Counted from the first letter of the stretch, positions 8,127 to 18,000 are shown. The stretch: DNA of 54,824 bases from Planctomycetota bacterium (GCA_021776775.1 JAJFFE010000418.1:1-54824), one strand, 5' to 3'. Program-made: numbers and translations. Notes: a model not told the origin generated them from the letters alone.

Positions 8127-8766
8127 GAGCCGCCGCCTCTGGATCCGTCGCGTTCAGCTGCGCGGCTTCACGCAGCGCGTGACGACACCGGTTGAGAATC
8201 GTCACGACGAGTAACGCGGTGATCGCCATCAATGCGATCGTGATCCACTGCTCCCGCCCGTAACCCAACGCGAGCGCCAGTGCCACGGCGCCCATCACGA
8301 AGGCGCGATCGCTTTTTCCCATCGGTCCGTCGTAGCGACGGCTGGCACCGATTTGAATCGCCACCACGCCAGCCATCTCGCTGATCACACTCAGCACGAC
8401 GACGGCGATGATCCACGGAGCTGAGACCTGATCGAGCACGGCCAGCGGCAGGAACATAGCTGTGTCCGAGAGCACGTCGCCGAGTTCATTGAGGATCGCT
8501 CCGAGTGGCGTCGCCATGTCGTGTTCACGCGCGAGCATTCCGTCGATGGCGTTGAGAGCCATGCGAACGAACAGGAAGATCGGCAATAAGTAGAGCGGCC
8601 AGGCCGAACTGTTTCCCCAGACGTAGACGGCTGCTCCGACGCCGACCGAGAGCGCGACGGCCGACAGAGTCACGTGGTTGGCCGTGACGCCGAGCCTAGC
8701 CAGCGTCCGTGTGATCGGACGCAGCAGCGCTTGGAACTTCGGTTTGACGTCGTAGATGCTGACCAA
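8119..8766 (-). CDS. CDP-alcohol phosphatidyltransferase, YnbA-like
   Basis: This 215-residue membrane protein has the CDP-alcohol transferase motif around residues 72-97 (NAIDGMLAR ... GAILNELGD). Of the four conserved aspartates in the DxxDGxxAR...GxxxDxxxD pattern, two are Asn here (N72 and N93) while D75 and D97 remain. The same substitution may characterise the YnbA-like branch, but that is from memory. The enzyme would swap CMP on CDP-diacylglycerol for an alcohol head group; the alcohol is unknown. It is first in a lipid operon with the cytidylyltransferase (8-bp overlap) and the acyltransferase. Confidence 0.85.
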   Translation of the reverse strand: MVSIYDVKPKFQALLRPITRTLARLGVTANHVTLSAVALSVGVGAAVYVWGNSSAWPLYLLPIFLFVRMALNAIDGMLAREHDMATPLGAILNELGDVLSDTAMFLPLAVLDQVSAPWIIAVVVLSVISEMAGVVAIQIGASRRYDGPMGKSDRAFVMGAVALALALGYGREQWITIALMAITALLVVTILNRCRHALREAAQLNATDPEAAARG

Positions 8767-8875
8767 CGCGTCGGACCAATCTGCAGATGACCGGACATGA
8801 GTCTTCGACGGAGACGAGACGCGCAGTGTACTCCACGCGCGAGCGGAAAGTCATCGGAGGGGCGTAGGAGTTCAG

Positions 8876-9217
8876 CTACGACTCGTCGCTGCGTCGCTGA
8901 CGCAACACGTACAGTGTCCCGATCAAGGCGAGGATCAAGATCAGGGCGTTGGTCGCCGCGAAGTGGACGAGGAACTTCTCCGCGTAGGTGGGGTTTGCGA
9001 AGAACAGTTCGCTCATGGCGTCGCGCCGCGAGCCACTCTTGCTCGGAGTGAGCGGGCTGACCAGGCCGATCAGTACGGCCACCGCTTCGGCGAGAAGGAT
9101 CCCGTGCCAGACGGTGAAGCGCGTTTCACCCTCTGGAGTCGGAGCGGGAGAGGGGGGAGGAGTCGTTGCCACAGGTTCACTCACTGGTTCGAGTCTTCGA
9201 CACGCCTCCTCAATCAT
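8876..9217 (-). CDS. Small two-helix membrane protein, unknown
   Basis: The 113-residue product has a Pro-rich N-terminus (about residues 16-30), two hydrophobic helices (about 38-56 and 85-106) joined by a polar loop, and a basic C-terminal end (RQRRSDES). I do not recognise the family. It lies about 30 bp behind the lipase-like gene and 109 bp ahead of the lipid operon, all on the minus strand, so co-transcription with either is possible. The start could lie further downstream. Confidence 0.55.
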   Translation of the reverse strand: MIEEACRRLEPVSEPVATTPPPSPAPTPEGETRFTVWHGILLAEAVAVLIGLVSPLTPSKSGSRRDAMSELFFANPTYAEKFLVHFAATNALILILALIGTLYVLRQRRSDES

Positions 9218-9248
9218 CGGCGCCGTGGCAACAGATCCTGAGCGCGAG

Positions 9249-10133
9249 TTACAGTTCCAGCTCGTCGATCTTGGCGACCACCCAGTTCATCGAGTCGCTG
9301 TCCGCGAGGTGGCACCGGCTGTGGCTGTCACCGAGTGCCTCCGTGAAGATGCCGTCGAGGGAGCCGGTCGGCCGGATGTTGTCGCAGCAGTCGTTCAACG
9401 GGAGCGGGCCGGTGCTTTGAATCTCGAGGTTGTAGCGGACATTGGGAAACACGACGTCCTTGACGTGCTGGGGGAGATCCTCGCCGACCACGGGAATCTC
9501 ACGTCGCGGTTGCGAGATGTTGAAGTCGAACTCGTAGTTGTTCTTGGCAACCCAGTTCGACACGTTGCATTCGTGTTCGCACTCCCAGCGCGTGATGACC
9601 CCGTCGAGGGTGACCAAGTACTCGATCGGAATCTCGGGGCGAATCCCGGTGGCGATGTGCGCCCAGTTCCCCCCGTGGCTGTGGGCGACTAGGACGATTC
9701 TCGTCGGTCGCGTCGTGTTCTCGATCCAGAGTGCGTACGCCTGATCGAGGATTCGCAACAGCTCGACGAAACCCAGTTCGTCGGGCGCGTCGGGGACCTC
9801 GTCGTCGTCGAGGTCGGGGGCTTGCAGTCGGTCCGAGAAACTGCGGACCACGACGCTCAGTCCGTGGTCGACAAAGACACCGCGAATCTCCTCCACCGCG
9901 TCGCCGTCGTCAGCCAAATACGCACGGTTATCTACCTCTTGGCACGTAATTGCAGTCGCGGCTGCAGCGTGCCCCGAGACCGACAGGATGAGAATGTCTG
10001 GTCTCGCTTCGACGAGCGCATAACCGCTCGTATCCGACGGGGCGTCGGCAGGCGCGGGGCGGTCGTCGCAGTCTCGGTTCTTGCAGCCGGCGACGAGCAG
10101 GACGGGGACCAGCAGGGCGAGCATTCTAGACAT
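9249..10133 (-). CDS. Lipase-like alpha/beta hydrolase, lipoprotein
   Basis: The 294-residue product has a lipoprotein signal (LLVAGC, Cys17) and a nucleophile elbow VAHSHGGN with Ser152 as candidate nucleophile. The following LVTLDGVI and a His near HSRCHLAD could complete the catalytic site. Nine or more cysteines after the signal suggest disulfides in the periplasm. The layout resembles esterase/lipase-like proteins; the substrate is unknown. The gene is divergent from the COMM-like gene. Confidence 0.7.
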   Translation of the reverse strand: MSRMLALLVPVLLVAGCKNRDCDDRPAPADAPSDTSGYALVEARPDILILSVSGHAAAATAITCQEVDNRAYLADDGDAVEEIRGVFVDHGLSVVVRSFSDRLQAPDLDDDEVPDAPDELGFVELLRILDQAYALWIENTTRPTRIVLVAHSHGGNWAHIATGIRPEIPIEYLVTLDGVITRWECEHECNVSNWVAKNNYEFDFNISQPRREIPVVGEDLPQHVKDVVFPNVRYNLEIQSTGPLPLNDCCDNIRPTGSLDGIFTEALGDSHSRCHLADSDSMNWVVAKIDELEL

Positions 10134-10179
10134 GAGGTTCTACACTTTGACTGTTGGATCGTGGATTGAGGAGGACGCG

Positions 10180-10236
10180 ATGCTGTGTGCCCTCGTCAGC
10201 GGCGAGGATGCAGCCCCGAAATCTAGTCAATGGTGA
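10180..10236 (+). CDS. Possible 18-residue leader ORF
   Basis: ATG 10180 is preceded 5 bases upstream by a strong AGGAGG (10169-10174) and opens an 18-codon frame ending TGA. It sits in the 235-bp gap ahead of the COMM-like gene, on the same strand. The product (MLCALVSGEDAAPKSSQW) matches nothing I know. It is either a small leader peptide or the relic start of a broken gene. Apart from this, 10134-10368 shows nothing clear. Confidence 0.2.
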   Translation: MLCALVSGEDAAPKSSQW

Positions 10237-10368
10237 GGCGATCGTCAACGAATGGAAGATCGGTCGATCCACTCGATTCGTCGCCACTAACTTTGCGTCG
10301 CCGGTGTCTAGACGAGGGCACGCGAGCCCGCTACATTTGCGTTCATCCCGAGGAAAGCGAGAGCGGTT

Positions 10369-10980
10369 TTGCCAGCAGACGCTACGTCTATCCCTATCCT
10401 TCTGCATTGTTGCCAAGGTCAAGCCGCGCCGCCGATGGTGGTCAACGGGTGGGAAGAGTACCGGGGATTCTCGGGTGAAGCGCGTAACGCCTTTTGGCCG
10501 CTGCTTCAGCGGGTATTGAGGAGCCCGGCCGCTCCCGAGAATGGTGAACTCGCATCGGCGTTCCAAGAGGTGACCGGCCTGCAGGAACACTCCATGATCG
10601 CGGCGTTGCAAAGCTGCGAGTTCCTCGTGCGCGAAGCGTGTAGCTTGAATCTCGATGTCTCGAAGTTCCAGGCTGATCTCGAAGCGCTCTCCGACGGGGA
10701 CCTCCACGAAGCGCAAGTCATCCTGTCTCAGTACGAAGAGATGAAACGCCAACTCCGTGCGGGAAGCTATCACCGCTCCCTCAGCGATCACGGCAAGCTC
10801 TTGGTCGGGTTGAACTGGCGGGTCGATCGTGTCGTTTCTTCGGATCGCGGCACCGAGCTGGACTCCGAAGTGGTGTTCATGACGCTGCAGTACCAAGAGG
10901 GCGACGACGTCGATCGCGTCTCCCTGCAACTCACCCCGCACGCCCTCAAAGATCTAAAGCGATTCTGCGCACAGTTCTAA
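10369..10980 (+). CDS. COMM-domain-like protein
   Basis: Residues 142-203 read as a COMM domain: KLLVGLNWRVD aligns with the LxGLxWRVD core of human COMMD1, followed by the strand-rich middle (EVVFMTLQYQ) and the terminal VSLQLTPHALKDLKRF helix. Residues about 35-130 are helical (ALQSCEFLVREACSLNL), matching the N-terminal HN domain, and the 203-residue length is typical of COMMD proteins. In eukaryotes these subunits form the Commander complex for endosomal recycling; no such role can apply directly in a bacterium. The start is uncertain: TTG 10369 or ATG 10435, neither with a strong ribosome site; both keep the two domains. No partner gene is evident. Confidence 0.72.
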   Translation: MPADATSIPILLHCCQGQAAPPMVVNGWEEYRGFSGEARNAFWPLLQRVLRSPAAPENGELASAFQEVTGLQEHSMIAALQSCEFLVREACSLNLDVSKFQADLEALSDGDLHEAQVILSQYEEMKRQLRAGSYHRSLSDHGKLLVGLNWRVDRVVSSDRGTELDSEVVFMTLQYQEGDDVDRVSLQLTPHALKDLKRFCAQF

Positions 10981-10988
10981 GACGAGGT

Positions 10989-11019
10989 CGGTCTTCTTGG
11001 AGGCATCGCTGGAAGACCG
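10989..11019 (+). terminator. Candidate hairpin after the COMM-like gene
   Basis: CGGTCTTC (10989-10996) pairs with GAAGACCG (11012-11019) across a 15-base loop, starting 9 bases behind the stop codon. There is no T-run, so it is only a weak terminator candidate. Its right arm meets the 35-bp repeat. Confidence 0.3.
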
Positions 11020-11052
11020 CCGCGCACCGTGCCTCTGACTTTTCGGCCGGGC
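11018..11052 (-). repeat. 35-bp perfect repeat, inverted partner of 129-163
   Basis: This is the exact reverse complement of 129-163. It marks the right edge of the 10.9-kb segment and the left edge of repeat copy 2. Between here and 11151 I see no gene. Confidence 0.85.
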
Positions 11053-11151
11053 CTCTAGGACCAGCGCTCCTAGCTAGCAAAGGCTTCGAAGACGGAGTGC
11101 GGTCGGTCGCGCAGCGGGAAATGAAGACGAAGAAGACGGACTGTAGGGACT

Positions 11152-11275
11152 GTACTTACCCGACCAGTTCATCGTTGCAGGCGGCGTCTTGCTGCCACTG
11201 CGGCCGACATCGCGAGTCGGTGACGTAGACCTCGCCCGGACGGGATTCGCGTGGATCGGTTGGTCACTGGGTCCC
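11152..11275 (+). repeat. Dispersed repeat unit B, copy 2
   Basis: These 124 bases match 29301-29424 without gaps; I count about ten mismatches (roughly 92 percent). On the minus strand both copies encode the same C-terminal reading, RDPVTNRST...GRGLRHRLAM ending RRRLQR-stop, which suggests they were once the 3' end of a coding sequence in the HNH-associated element. Confidence 0.85.
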
Positions 11276-11389
11276 TCATCGCACAGTCCTCATCGCACGA
11301 AACCGAGCCCAAGACAGAGGGACATTGCGACCGCGCATCCCGTCCGGACGAGGCGCCCCATCCGCATCCCCGACAGGGTTCACATAGCC

Positions 11390-11645
11390 CCAAGCAACAT
11401 CCACGTATCACAACCGACACCCAACGGAGTCGGGCATTCCCGCTGCCCCTCGCCCGGAACAGACTCGTTCACGCCCCGCTGCGCCCGTCCCTCGTTCTGA
11501 CCCGTGCTTGTTTGCCAACCCGCTCCCCGGCGAACAACCCCACTCCCGTGCCTCATAGTCGGTGGCGAGCCAGCGACGCGACCATCCCCAACCCACTGGT
11601 GTTCGAGCCACGCCACGATGTGCCCGGTCTTCTTTTTCTCCGCTA
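11390..11645 (-). repeat. Dispersed HNH-associated repeat, copy 2 (units C and A)
   Basis: Read on the minus strand, unit C (11640-11589: GCTCGAACACCAGTGGGT) is followed directly by unit A (from 11571), the same C-A order as in copy 1. Antisense reading gives PHSRWRASDATIPNPLVFEP, shared with the other copies. No HNH core is left in this copy. It begins about 100 bp behind the stop codon of the phosphatase gene and shares its orientation. Confidence 0.75.
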
Positions 11646-11742
11646 AGCCGATGATGGGATGGGTAGATATCGGGTGGCGAGTCGCCCTTCTCAACGCGCG
11701 AATCCAGTCGAGTCATTGCACCGCGAGCACCGTCCTGGAGCG

Positions 11743-13521
11743 TCAGGGCGCGAGCTCGACCCCGACTAGGCATACGTCGTCGGAGAACTCGCCGTCGCCG
11801 GAGTATTCGCTGACTCGATCGAGCAAGCCGTCGAGGACCTCGTCCGGGGGGAGATGCATGCGTCCGCTGATGGCTTGAATCAAGTCGTCTTGATCGAAGG
11901 TGCGGCCGTCGGCGGTGCGCTGGAAGATTCCATCGGTGTACAAGAGTAGGAGGTCGCCCTCGGAGAGGGGTTGTGTCCAGCTCGAGTACTTGAAGCTCTC
12001 GATGACTCCGAGTGCCGGGTCATGCCGCCGTTGATTCGTGTGGATCAAGTCGACCACCTGCGCCTTGCGGTGCACGTGAAGCGGGCTCGGATGCCCCGCA
12101 TTGGCGGCGCGAACCTCCCGCGCCTCCAAGTCGATCACCAGGTACGACGCGGTGACGAAGATGACTGAGCCAGGCTGACGAAGGATCGACCACAGTCCGC
12201 GATTGAGCTCCATCAAGAACGCTGCGGGGTCTTCGGCGACTTGCATGCGTTCGACCATCAAGCCGCGAACAAGCGTCGTGACGAGGGACGCCCGGACACC
12301 GTGTCCCATAACATCACAAATGAACACGCCCGCTGATTTCTCCGACAGCGGGAACACATCGAAGAAGTCTCCGGCGAGCGTGGTTGTCGGTCGGTACCGG
12401 TGGAAGAACCGCAACTGACTGTCTTCCGCGGGGGCCGAACTCGGGAAGTGTGGGTACTGATGCGGCAAGCACGCATGCTGGATCTCGCGGGCCATGGCGA
12501 GATCCGCCTCCATCTCTTGGTTCTTGGCGCGCAGCTCCGCCGCAACCCGCTCTAGCTCTTCTTCGGCCAGTTTGCGTTTGGTGATGTCGTGACTGACGCC
12601 GACTAGTCCTCGGAGTTGTCCCCGTCGTCCGTGCCAAGGCACCTTTGTGGTCAAGAACCAGCGAGTTGCGCCGTCTGGCCCGACGTCGCGAACCTCTCGG
12701 TTTAGCAGTGGCTCGTTCGACGTCATCACCCGCTCATCGTCGGCACGAGATTGCGTGGCTCGTTCCGGGGAGAGAAACGAGAACAAGTCTTGGCCGACCA
12801 CGCCCTCGGAGGTCGACGCGCCGAGACGTTCCTGATGGGCCCGGTTCGACAGCAAGAACCGAGAGTCGGTGTCCTTGACGAAGATCCGACTCGGCAGCAA
12901 ATCGATCAGCGTTTGCAGCAGTCGCCGTTTGTCCTCGAGTTCGCCGTTGACGCTCTCGAGCGCTCTCGTCCGCTCCTCGACCCGCCGCTCTAGCTCGTCG
13001 CGCGCTTTGACCAGTGCGCCTTCCGAATGCTTCAGCTCAATGGCGACGCCCGCGAGTTGAGCAGATGTGTCGATGAACTCGATGTCTTCCGAGTCCGGCT
13101 CGCGCGGCTCTCGGTAGTACATGGCGAACGTGCCAAGGACTTTGGCCGCGGACGACAGGATCGGTTGGGACCAGCAGGCGCGGAGGCCGGCCTTCGCGGC
13201 GAGTTCTCGATAGGGAGCCCAGTTGGGGTGCTGCATGACGTCGGCTGCGATGACGCGCTCGGCCAGAAACGCGGCCGCACCGCACGAACCAGCGGTTGCT
13301 CCGATGGCGAGCCCGTTGATCGCGTCGTTGTAGAATTCGGGAAGATCCGGCGCCGCGCCGCGCAGGAGGTGCTCGCCCGACTCGTCGAGCAGCAGCACGG
13401 AACACAACATGTGAGGTCGAAATCGCTGTGCGGTGAGGGTGAGCTCTTCGAGCACTTCGCGGAGCGAAGCGCCGGCGGCGAGGTATTGCAGGACCTTGCG
13501 GTACGTGACGACCTGAGACAT
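11743..13521 (-). CDS. GAF-PAS sensor PP2C (RsbU/SpoIIE-type) phosphatase
   Basis: From ATG 13521 the product has 592 residues. A GAF domain fills about 15-165, a coiled coil (ARDELERRVEERTRALESVN) links to a PAS domain (about 205-325, with FVKDTDSRFLLSNRAHQERLG and HDITKRK), and a SpoIIE-type PP2C domain follows (METADLAMAREIQ-like start, LAGDFFDVF, VFICDVMGHG, ANAGHPSP, LLYTDGI, SDDVCLVG). Such proteins dephosphorylate an anti-sigma antagonist to activate a sigma factor; no partner is encoded nearby. A longer frame to 13680 exists, but the GAF alignment begins just after ATG 13521. The soluble protein would sense a cytoplasmic ligand. Confidence 0.88.
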   Translation of the reverse strand: MSQVVTYRKVLQYLAAGASLREVLEELTLTAQRFRPHMLCSVLLLDESGEHLLRGAAPDLPEFYNDAINGLAIGATAGSCGAAAFLAERVIAADVMQHPNWAPYRELAAKAGLRACWSQPILSSAAKVLGTFAMYYREPREPDSEDIEFIDTSAQLAGVAIELKHSEGALVKARDELERRVEERTRALESVNGELEDKRRLLQTLIDLLPSRIFVKDTDSRFLLSNRAHQERLGASTSEGVVGQDLFSFLSPERATQSRADDERVMTSNEPLLNREVRDVGPDGATRWFLTTKVPWHGRRGQLRGLVGVSHDITKRKLAEEELERVAAELRAKNQEMEADLAMAREIQHACLPHQYPHFPSSAPAEDSQLRFFHRYRPTTTLAGDFFDVFPLSEKSAGVFICDVMGHGVRASLVTTLVRGLMVERMQVAEDPAAFLMELNRGLWSILRQPGSVIFVTASYLVIDLEAREVRAANAGHPSPLHVHRKAQVVDLIHTNQRRHDPALGVIESFKYSSWTQPLSEGDLLLLYTDGIFQRTADGRTFDQDDLIQAISGRMHLPPDEVLDGLLDRVSEYSGDGEFSDDVCLVGVELAP

Positions 13522-13876
13522 GGCTCGTCCAGAAGGCTGTGGTCCTCTGACCAGGACTGCGACTTCACGGGTGTATCGAGCTGGACGCCCGCCCCGAATC
13601 GACTGTAAGGACGATACCAGAGTACCCGGACCCGTGCACAACTTCCCCCCGCTCGGCGGCGCGGCGGCGTCGTGCCCCACGTACCGCCAACGTGTCGGTA
13701 GGCCCGACGATCCCTACTTCTGGCCATGGCACGGCTAGGACTGTGACTCGACGGATATTGACGGCTTTGGAAAGTCGTTGCGTGTTCCAATGCCATCGTT
13801 TGCACTCCGCGCCGTTGCGGGTTAAACCCCACGCCCAAGTTTCCTGCACCGAATACCCCATTATCGAAGAGGCCCC
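13522..13876. promoter_or_regulatory. Divergent intergenic region, phosphatase / efflux operon
   Basis: This 355-bp gap must hold the control regions of two divergent transcripts. A TTGACG lies at about 13756-13761 but no convincing -10 box follows at the right spacing. GAAGAGG lies about 4 bases before the efflux start. I see no inverted repeat strong enough to call an operator. An unused upstream extension of the phosphatase frame also runs through 13522-13680. Confidence 0.3.
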
Positions 13877-15019
13877 ATGCGACGTCTGCTCGTGTCGTCG
13901 ATTCTCGTGCTAACCGTGCTCTCCTTCTGTGACCCTGCCAACGCTCAGGGTCCGCAGCCCCAGACCGTTCGTGCTGATCCGATTCGCCGCCAGAAGGTTC
14001 AAGGCCGCAAGCTGGTGACCGGCGAGATCCGTTCGGCACACCGCTCGAACGTGGCCGCCGAAGAGCCGGGCCGCATCGATCAACTGCCGGTTCGTGAGGG
14101 GCAACGCGTCGAGAAGGGGCAGCTTCTCGTCCAGTTGAAGCACACGCGACTCGAACTCGAGTTGGCGATCAACGACGCTGAAGCGTCGGTCGCGAGTTCG
14201 ACCCAAGTCGAAGCCGAAACGCGTCACAAGCAGGCCGAGCGCGACCTGCAGTCCATCAAACGACTCGATGCGAAGGGGGCCGCAAACCCCAAGGAGCTGG
14301 CCGACGCGACGACTGCGGTGGAGACGGCGGCCGCGCAACTGGAGTCAGCGAAGCGCCAGGTTACGCTAGTCGAGACTCGCAAGGCGCTCGTTGCTACGCG
14401 ACTAGAGGACATGACGATCCGTGCGCCGTTCGCAGGCGTGGTCGTGACTCGACACAAAGATCTCGGCGAGTGGGTATCGCAAGGAGATGCGATCGTCGAA
14501 TTGCTGTCGACGACCGATCTCGAGAGTTGGATTTCCGTGCCGCAAGACTACCTCCCGGTGCTCACCCGACAATCGGTGCGCGTGTCGGTCAAGGTGCACG
14601 CGACCGGGCAATCTTTCGACGCCACCGAGTTTCGTGTCGTCCCTAACGTCGATCGAAGCGCCCGCGGTTTCCCGGTGATCGTTCCGGTCCCCGAGGAGGC
14701 GGTCGCCAGTGGGGGGATCGCTCCCGGGATGTCGGTGTCGGCGTGGGTTCCAGTCGGCAAGGAGTCCGAGCAGTTGACCGTGCAGAAGGACGCGGTACTG
14801 CGCAGTGATACTGGAGCGTTCATCTATGTCGCGCGAGCGGTGGGCGCAGGCAAGTCCGCGATCATGGTGCCCGTCTCGGTGAGCTTCTCCCTAGGAGACC
14901 GACTGGTCATCGAGGCGGCGGGCCTCGAAGAGGGAGACCTCGCCATCGTCGAAGGCAACGAATCGCTCTATCCGATGGCTCCAGTCGCTCCCTTTGTCAA
15001 AGGAGCGGACAAGCCGTGA
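13877..15019 (+). CDS. RND efflux membrane-fusion (periplasmic adaptor) protein
   Basis: The 380-residue product has a Sec signal (MRRLLVSSILVLTVLSF...ANA, cut near residue 23) and HlyD/AcrA-like order: a lipoyl half (GRIDQLPVREGQRVEKGQLL), a long coiled coil (about 95-175, alanine/glutamate-rich), the second lipoyl half (TIRAPFAGVVVTRHKDLGEWV), then beta-barrel and membrane-proximal domains. It should bridge the pump and the outer-membrane channel, which here are one polypeptide. Its TGA overlaps the next gene's GTG (GTGA), and AGGAG at 15001-15005 serves that start from within this gene. Confidence 0.92.
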   Translation: MRRLLVSSILVLTVLSFCDPANAQGPQPQTVRADPIRRQKVQGRKLVTGEIRSAHRSNVAAEEPGRIDQLPVREGQRVEKGQLLVQLKHTRLELELAINDAEASVASSTQVEAETRHKQAERDLQSIKRLDAKGAANPKELADATTAVETAAAQLESAKRQVTLVETRKALVATRLEDMTIRAPFAGVVVTRHKDLGEWVSQGDAIVELLSTTDLESWISVPQDYLPVLTRQSVRVSVKVHATGQSFDATEFRVVPNVDRSARGFPVIVPVPEEAVASGGIAPGMSVSAWVPVGKESEQLTVQKDAVLRSDTGAFIYVARAVGAGKSAIMVPVSVSFSLGDRLVIEAAGLEEGDLAIVEGNESLYPMAPVAPFVKGADKP

Positions 15020-18000
15020 TCGACCTTGCCATTCGTCAACCCGTAACCGTCGCTGTCGGGGTCATTCTCGTCGTCTTGGCGGGGCTCGTGGCGCTCGAAC
15101 GCATTCCGGTACAGCTGACGCCGAACGTCGAAGACACCATTATCTCGGTTCGAACGTTCTGGGAAGGCGCCAGCCCTCAGGAGATCGAACAAGAGATCGT
15201 CGACGTCCAGGAAGAAAAGCTACAGGGCATCGCCAACGTCAGTGCCATGACCAGCTCTAGCCTGCAATCGACCGGCACCATTCGACTCGAGTTCAAAGTC
15301 GGCACAAAAAAAGAAGACGCACTGCGCGAGGTGAGCGACAAGCTGCGCGAGATTCCGTCGTATCCGGAGAACGCAGAAGAGCCCGTCGTCGAAGCGAGTG
15401 ATCCCGAGAACCGCGACTACATCGCGTGGATAATTTTCACCTGCTCCGACCTGTCTATCGACATTCGCACGCTGCAAGACTTCGTCGAGGATCGCATCGA
15501 ACCGGTGCTGGAGCGCGTCGAGGGCGTCTCCGAAATCAATGTGCTCGGTGGCAGCGAGCGCGAGGTTCAGATCCGTTTCGACCCACTGCTCTTGGCCGAA
15601 CGGCAGATCAGCGTGGGCCAGTTGGTGGCGGCGATTCGCGCCACCAACCTGAACGTGTCGGCTGGCGCGCTGCAAGACTCCAAGTCGAACGTTCGCATCC
15701 GCACGGTGTCTCAATACTCCAGTGTCGAGCAAGTCGAACGAACGGTCATCCGACAAACCGTGGGCGGGCCGATCTTCCTCGAAGACGTGGCGGAAGTGGT
15801 CGAGACGTTCAAAGAGCCACGGACGTTCGTGCGATCAAAGGGTCGCACCGTGATCGCAATCAACGCTCAGAAGGAAGTCGGCGCCAACGTCATGGAGGTC
15901 ATGAATGGCCTTCAAGGGGCGGTGAAGCGGCTCGATCAGCCGGGTGGCGTGCTGGACGCACACGCCAAGAAGCTCGGCATCAACGGTGAGTTCCGGCTCA
16001 CGCAAGTGTTCGATCAAACGATCTACATCGACGACGCGCTCAGCTTGGTGCAAAGCAACATATGGTTCGGCGGCGGACTTGCCATCCTCATGCTGTTGCT
16101 CTTCCTGCGCTCGTTCCGAACCGCCGGAATCATCGCCTTGTCGATTCCCATCTCGGTGGTCGGCGCCATCGTGTTCATGGTCGCCATGGGGCGCACCATC
16201 AACGTGGTGAGCTTGGCCGGAATGGCGTTCGCCGTCGGCATGGTGGTCGACAACGCCATCGTCGTGCTCGAGAACATCTATCGTCACTTGGAAATGGGGA
16301 AGCGCGGCTTTCGGGCGGCGCTCGACGGCACTCGCGAAGTGTGGGGCGCGGTGCTCGCCTCGACCTTGACGACCATCGTCGTGTTCATCCCGATCCTGAT
16401 GATTCAGGACGAAGCGGGGCAGCTGTTCCGCGACATCGCTCTGGCCATCTGCGGTGCGGTCGGGCTCAGTCTTGTCGTGTCGATCACTGTGATTCCGACG
16501 GCGAGCGCACGACTGCTCGACCGAGGTGTGGGGAGCGGTTGGTTGGGCCGCGCGATCGGAGTCGTCGGTCGCCCGTTCCGGCCTATCCCCGACTGGATAG
16601 CCCGCACCGTTCACGCCGTGACCGGGAGCATTCTGCTGCGAGTGATCGTGGTCGGAGTGTTGACCGCGGCCTCGATCGGCGGGACCTACGCGCTACTGCC
16701 CCCCGCGGATTACCTGCCCACCGGAAATCGTAACTTGATCTTCGGTTTGCTACTCCTCCCCAGTGGCTACAGCTTGAATCAGCAGATCGAACTTGCGCGC
16801 CGCATCGAAGCGACGGTGCAGCCGTATTGGGAAGCGGGCAACCACGAGGTCGGTAGTCCGGAGTACAAAGAAGCCAAGTCAAAGCTAGCCGCGGTGCCGG
16901 CGTTCGACTTTCGTACCGGGAAGACGTTCGAGGTGACGCCTCCTCCACTCGAGAACTACTTCATCGTGTCGTTCGACGGCACCATGTTCCACGGAGGCAT
17001 TTGCTCGGAACCGGAGAAGGCGTCGGACCTCGGCCACTTGTTCGGCCACGCCACCCGACCCGATCAGGTTCCGGGGGTCATGGCGTTTGCTTTTCAAGTC
17101 CCGCTCTTTCGCGTCGGCGGACGCTCGGGGTCGGCGGTGAAGATCAATCTCTCGGGAGAAGATCTCGACACCGTGAAGAACTCGGCGTTGGCGACCATGA
17201 TGGGATTGATCGGCAAGGCCGGCCCGCGTTCCGTGCAACCGGACCCGAGCAACTTCAACGTCCCCGGTCCAGAACTGCGCGTGACGCCGAACAGGATCCG
17301 ATTGGCGCAAGTCGGATTGGAGCCGGCAGACGTCGGACTTTCGGTGCAGGCGGCGGGTGATGGTTCGGTGATCGGCGAGTACCGCATCGGTGGCGAGACG
17401 GTCGACCTCAAGCTCATCGCGCAGAGCTCCGTCGACCAGGCGCAGCTTCAGCCCTTCGAGAACCTGCCGTTGGCGACTCCATCCGGCCACGTGGTCCCGC
17501 TCGAGAGCGTGGCGTCGATCACTCGCATTGCGACCCCGCAACAGATCAACCGAGTCGAGAGCGAACGGTCGGTCACATTGCAGTTCACGCCACCGCCGAC
17601 GTTGGCTCTCGAGCAGGCGATCGGCTTGGTCGACTCCGTCATCGAAGCGCAGAAAGCAGCGGGCGCCATTCCGCCGGATGTGGTGACGAGCTATTCAGGA
17701 TCAGCGAGCAAACTGTCATCGGTACAGAAGGTCATGCTCGGCGACGGCACCTTCGTCGGGACCGTGTCCAGTGCTCTCGGCCTCGCGTTGATCGTGGTTT
17801 ACCTGTTGATGTGCGTGCTCTTCCAAAGCTTCATTCGACCGCTCGTGATTCTGTTCAGTGTGCCGCTGGCCACTCTCGGTGGGTTCGCGGCGCTCTACGT
17901 CGTACACGCCTACAGTTTGACCAATCCGTACGTACCGATTCAGAACCTCGACGTGTTGACCATGCTCGGCTTCTTGATCTTGATCGGGGTAGTCGTCAAC

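Noticed and set aside
7269..8195. 308-codon plus-strand open frame opposite the cdsA-like gene
   Set aside because: Extremely rich in Arg, His, Gln and Asp with no hydrophobic core, and fully antisense to a clear membrane enzyme.
15835..16614. 259-codon minus-strand open frame in the efflux gene
   Set aside because: Low-complexity His/Asp/Arg translation antisense to the pump's membrane helices.
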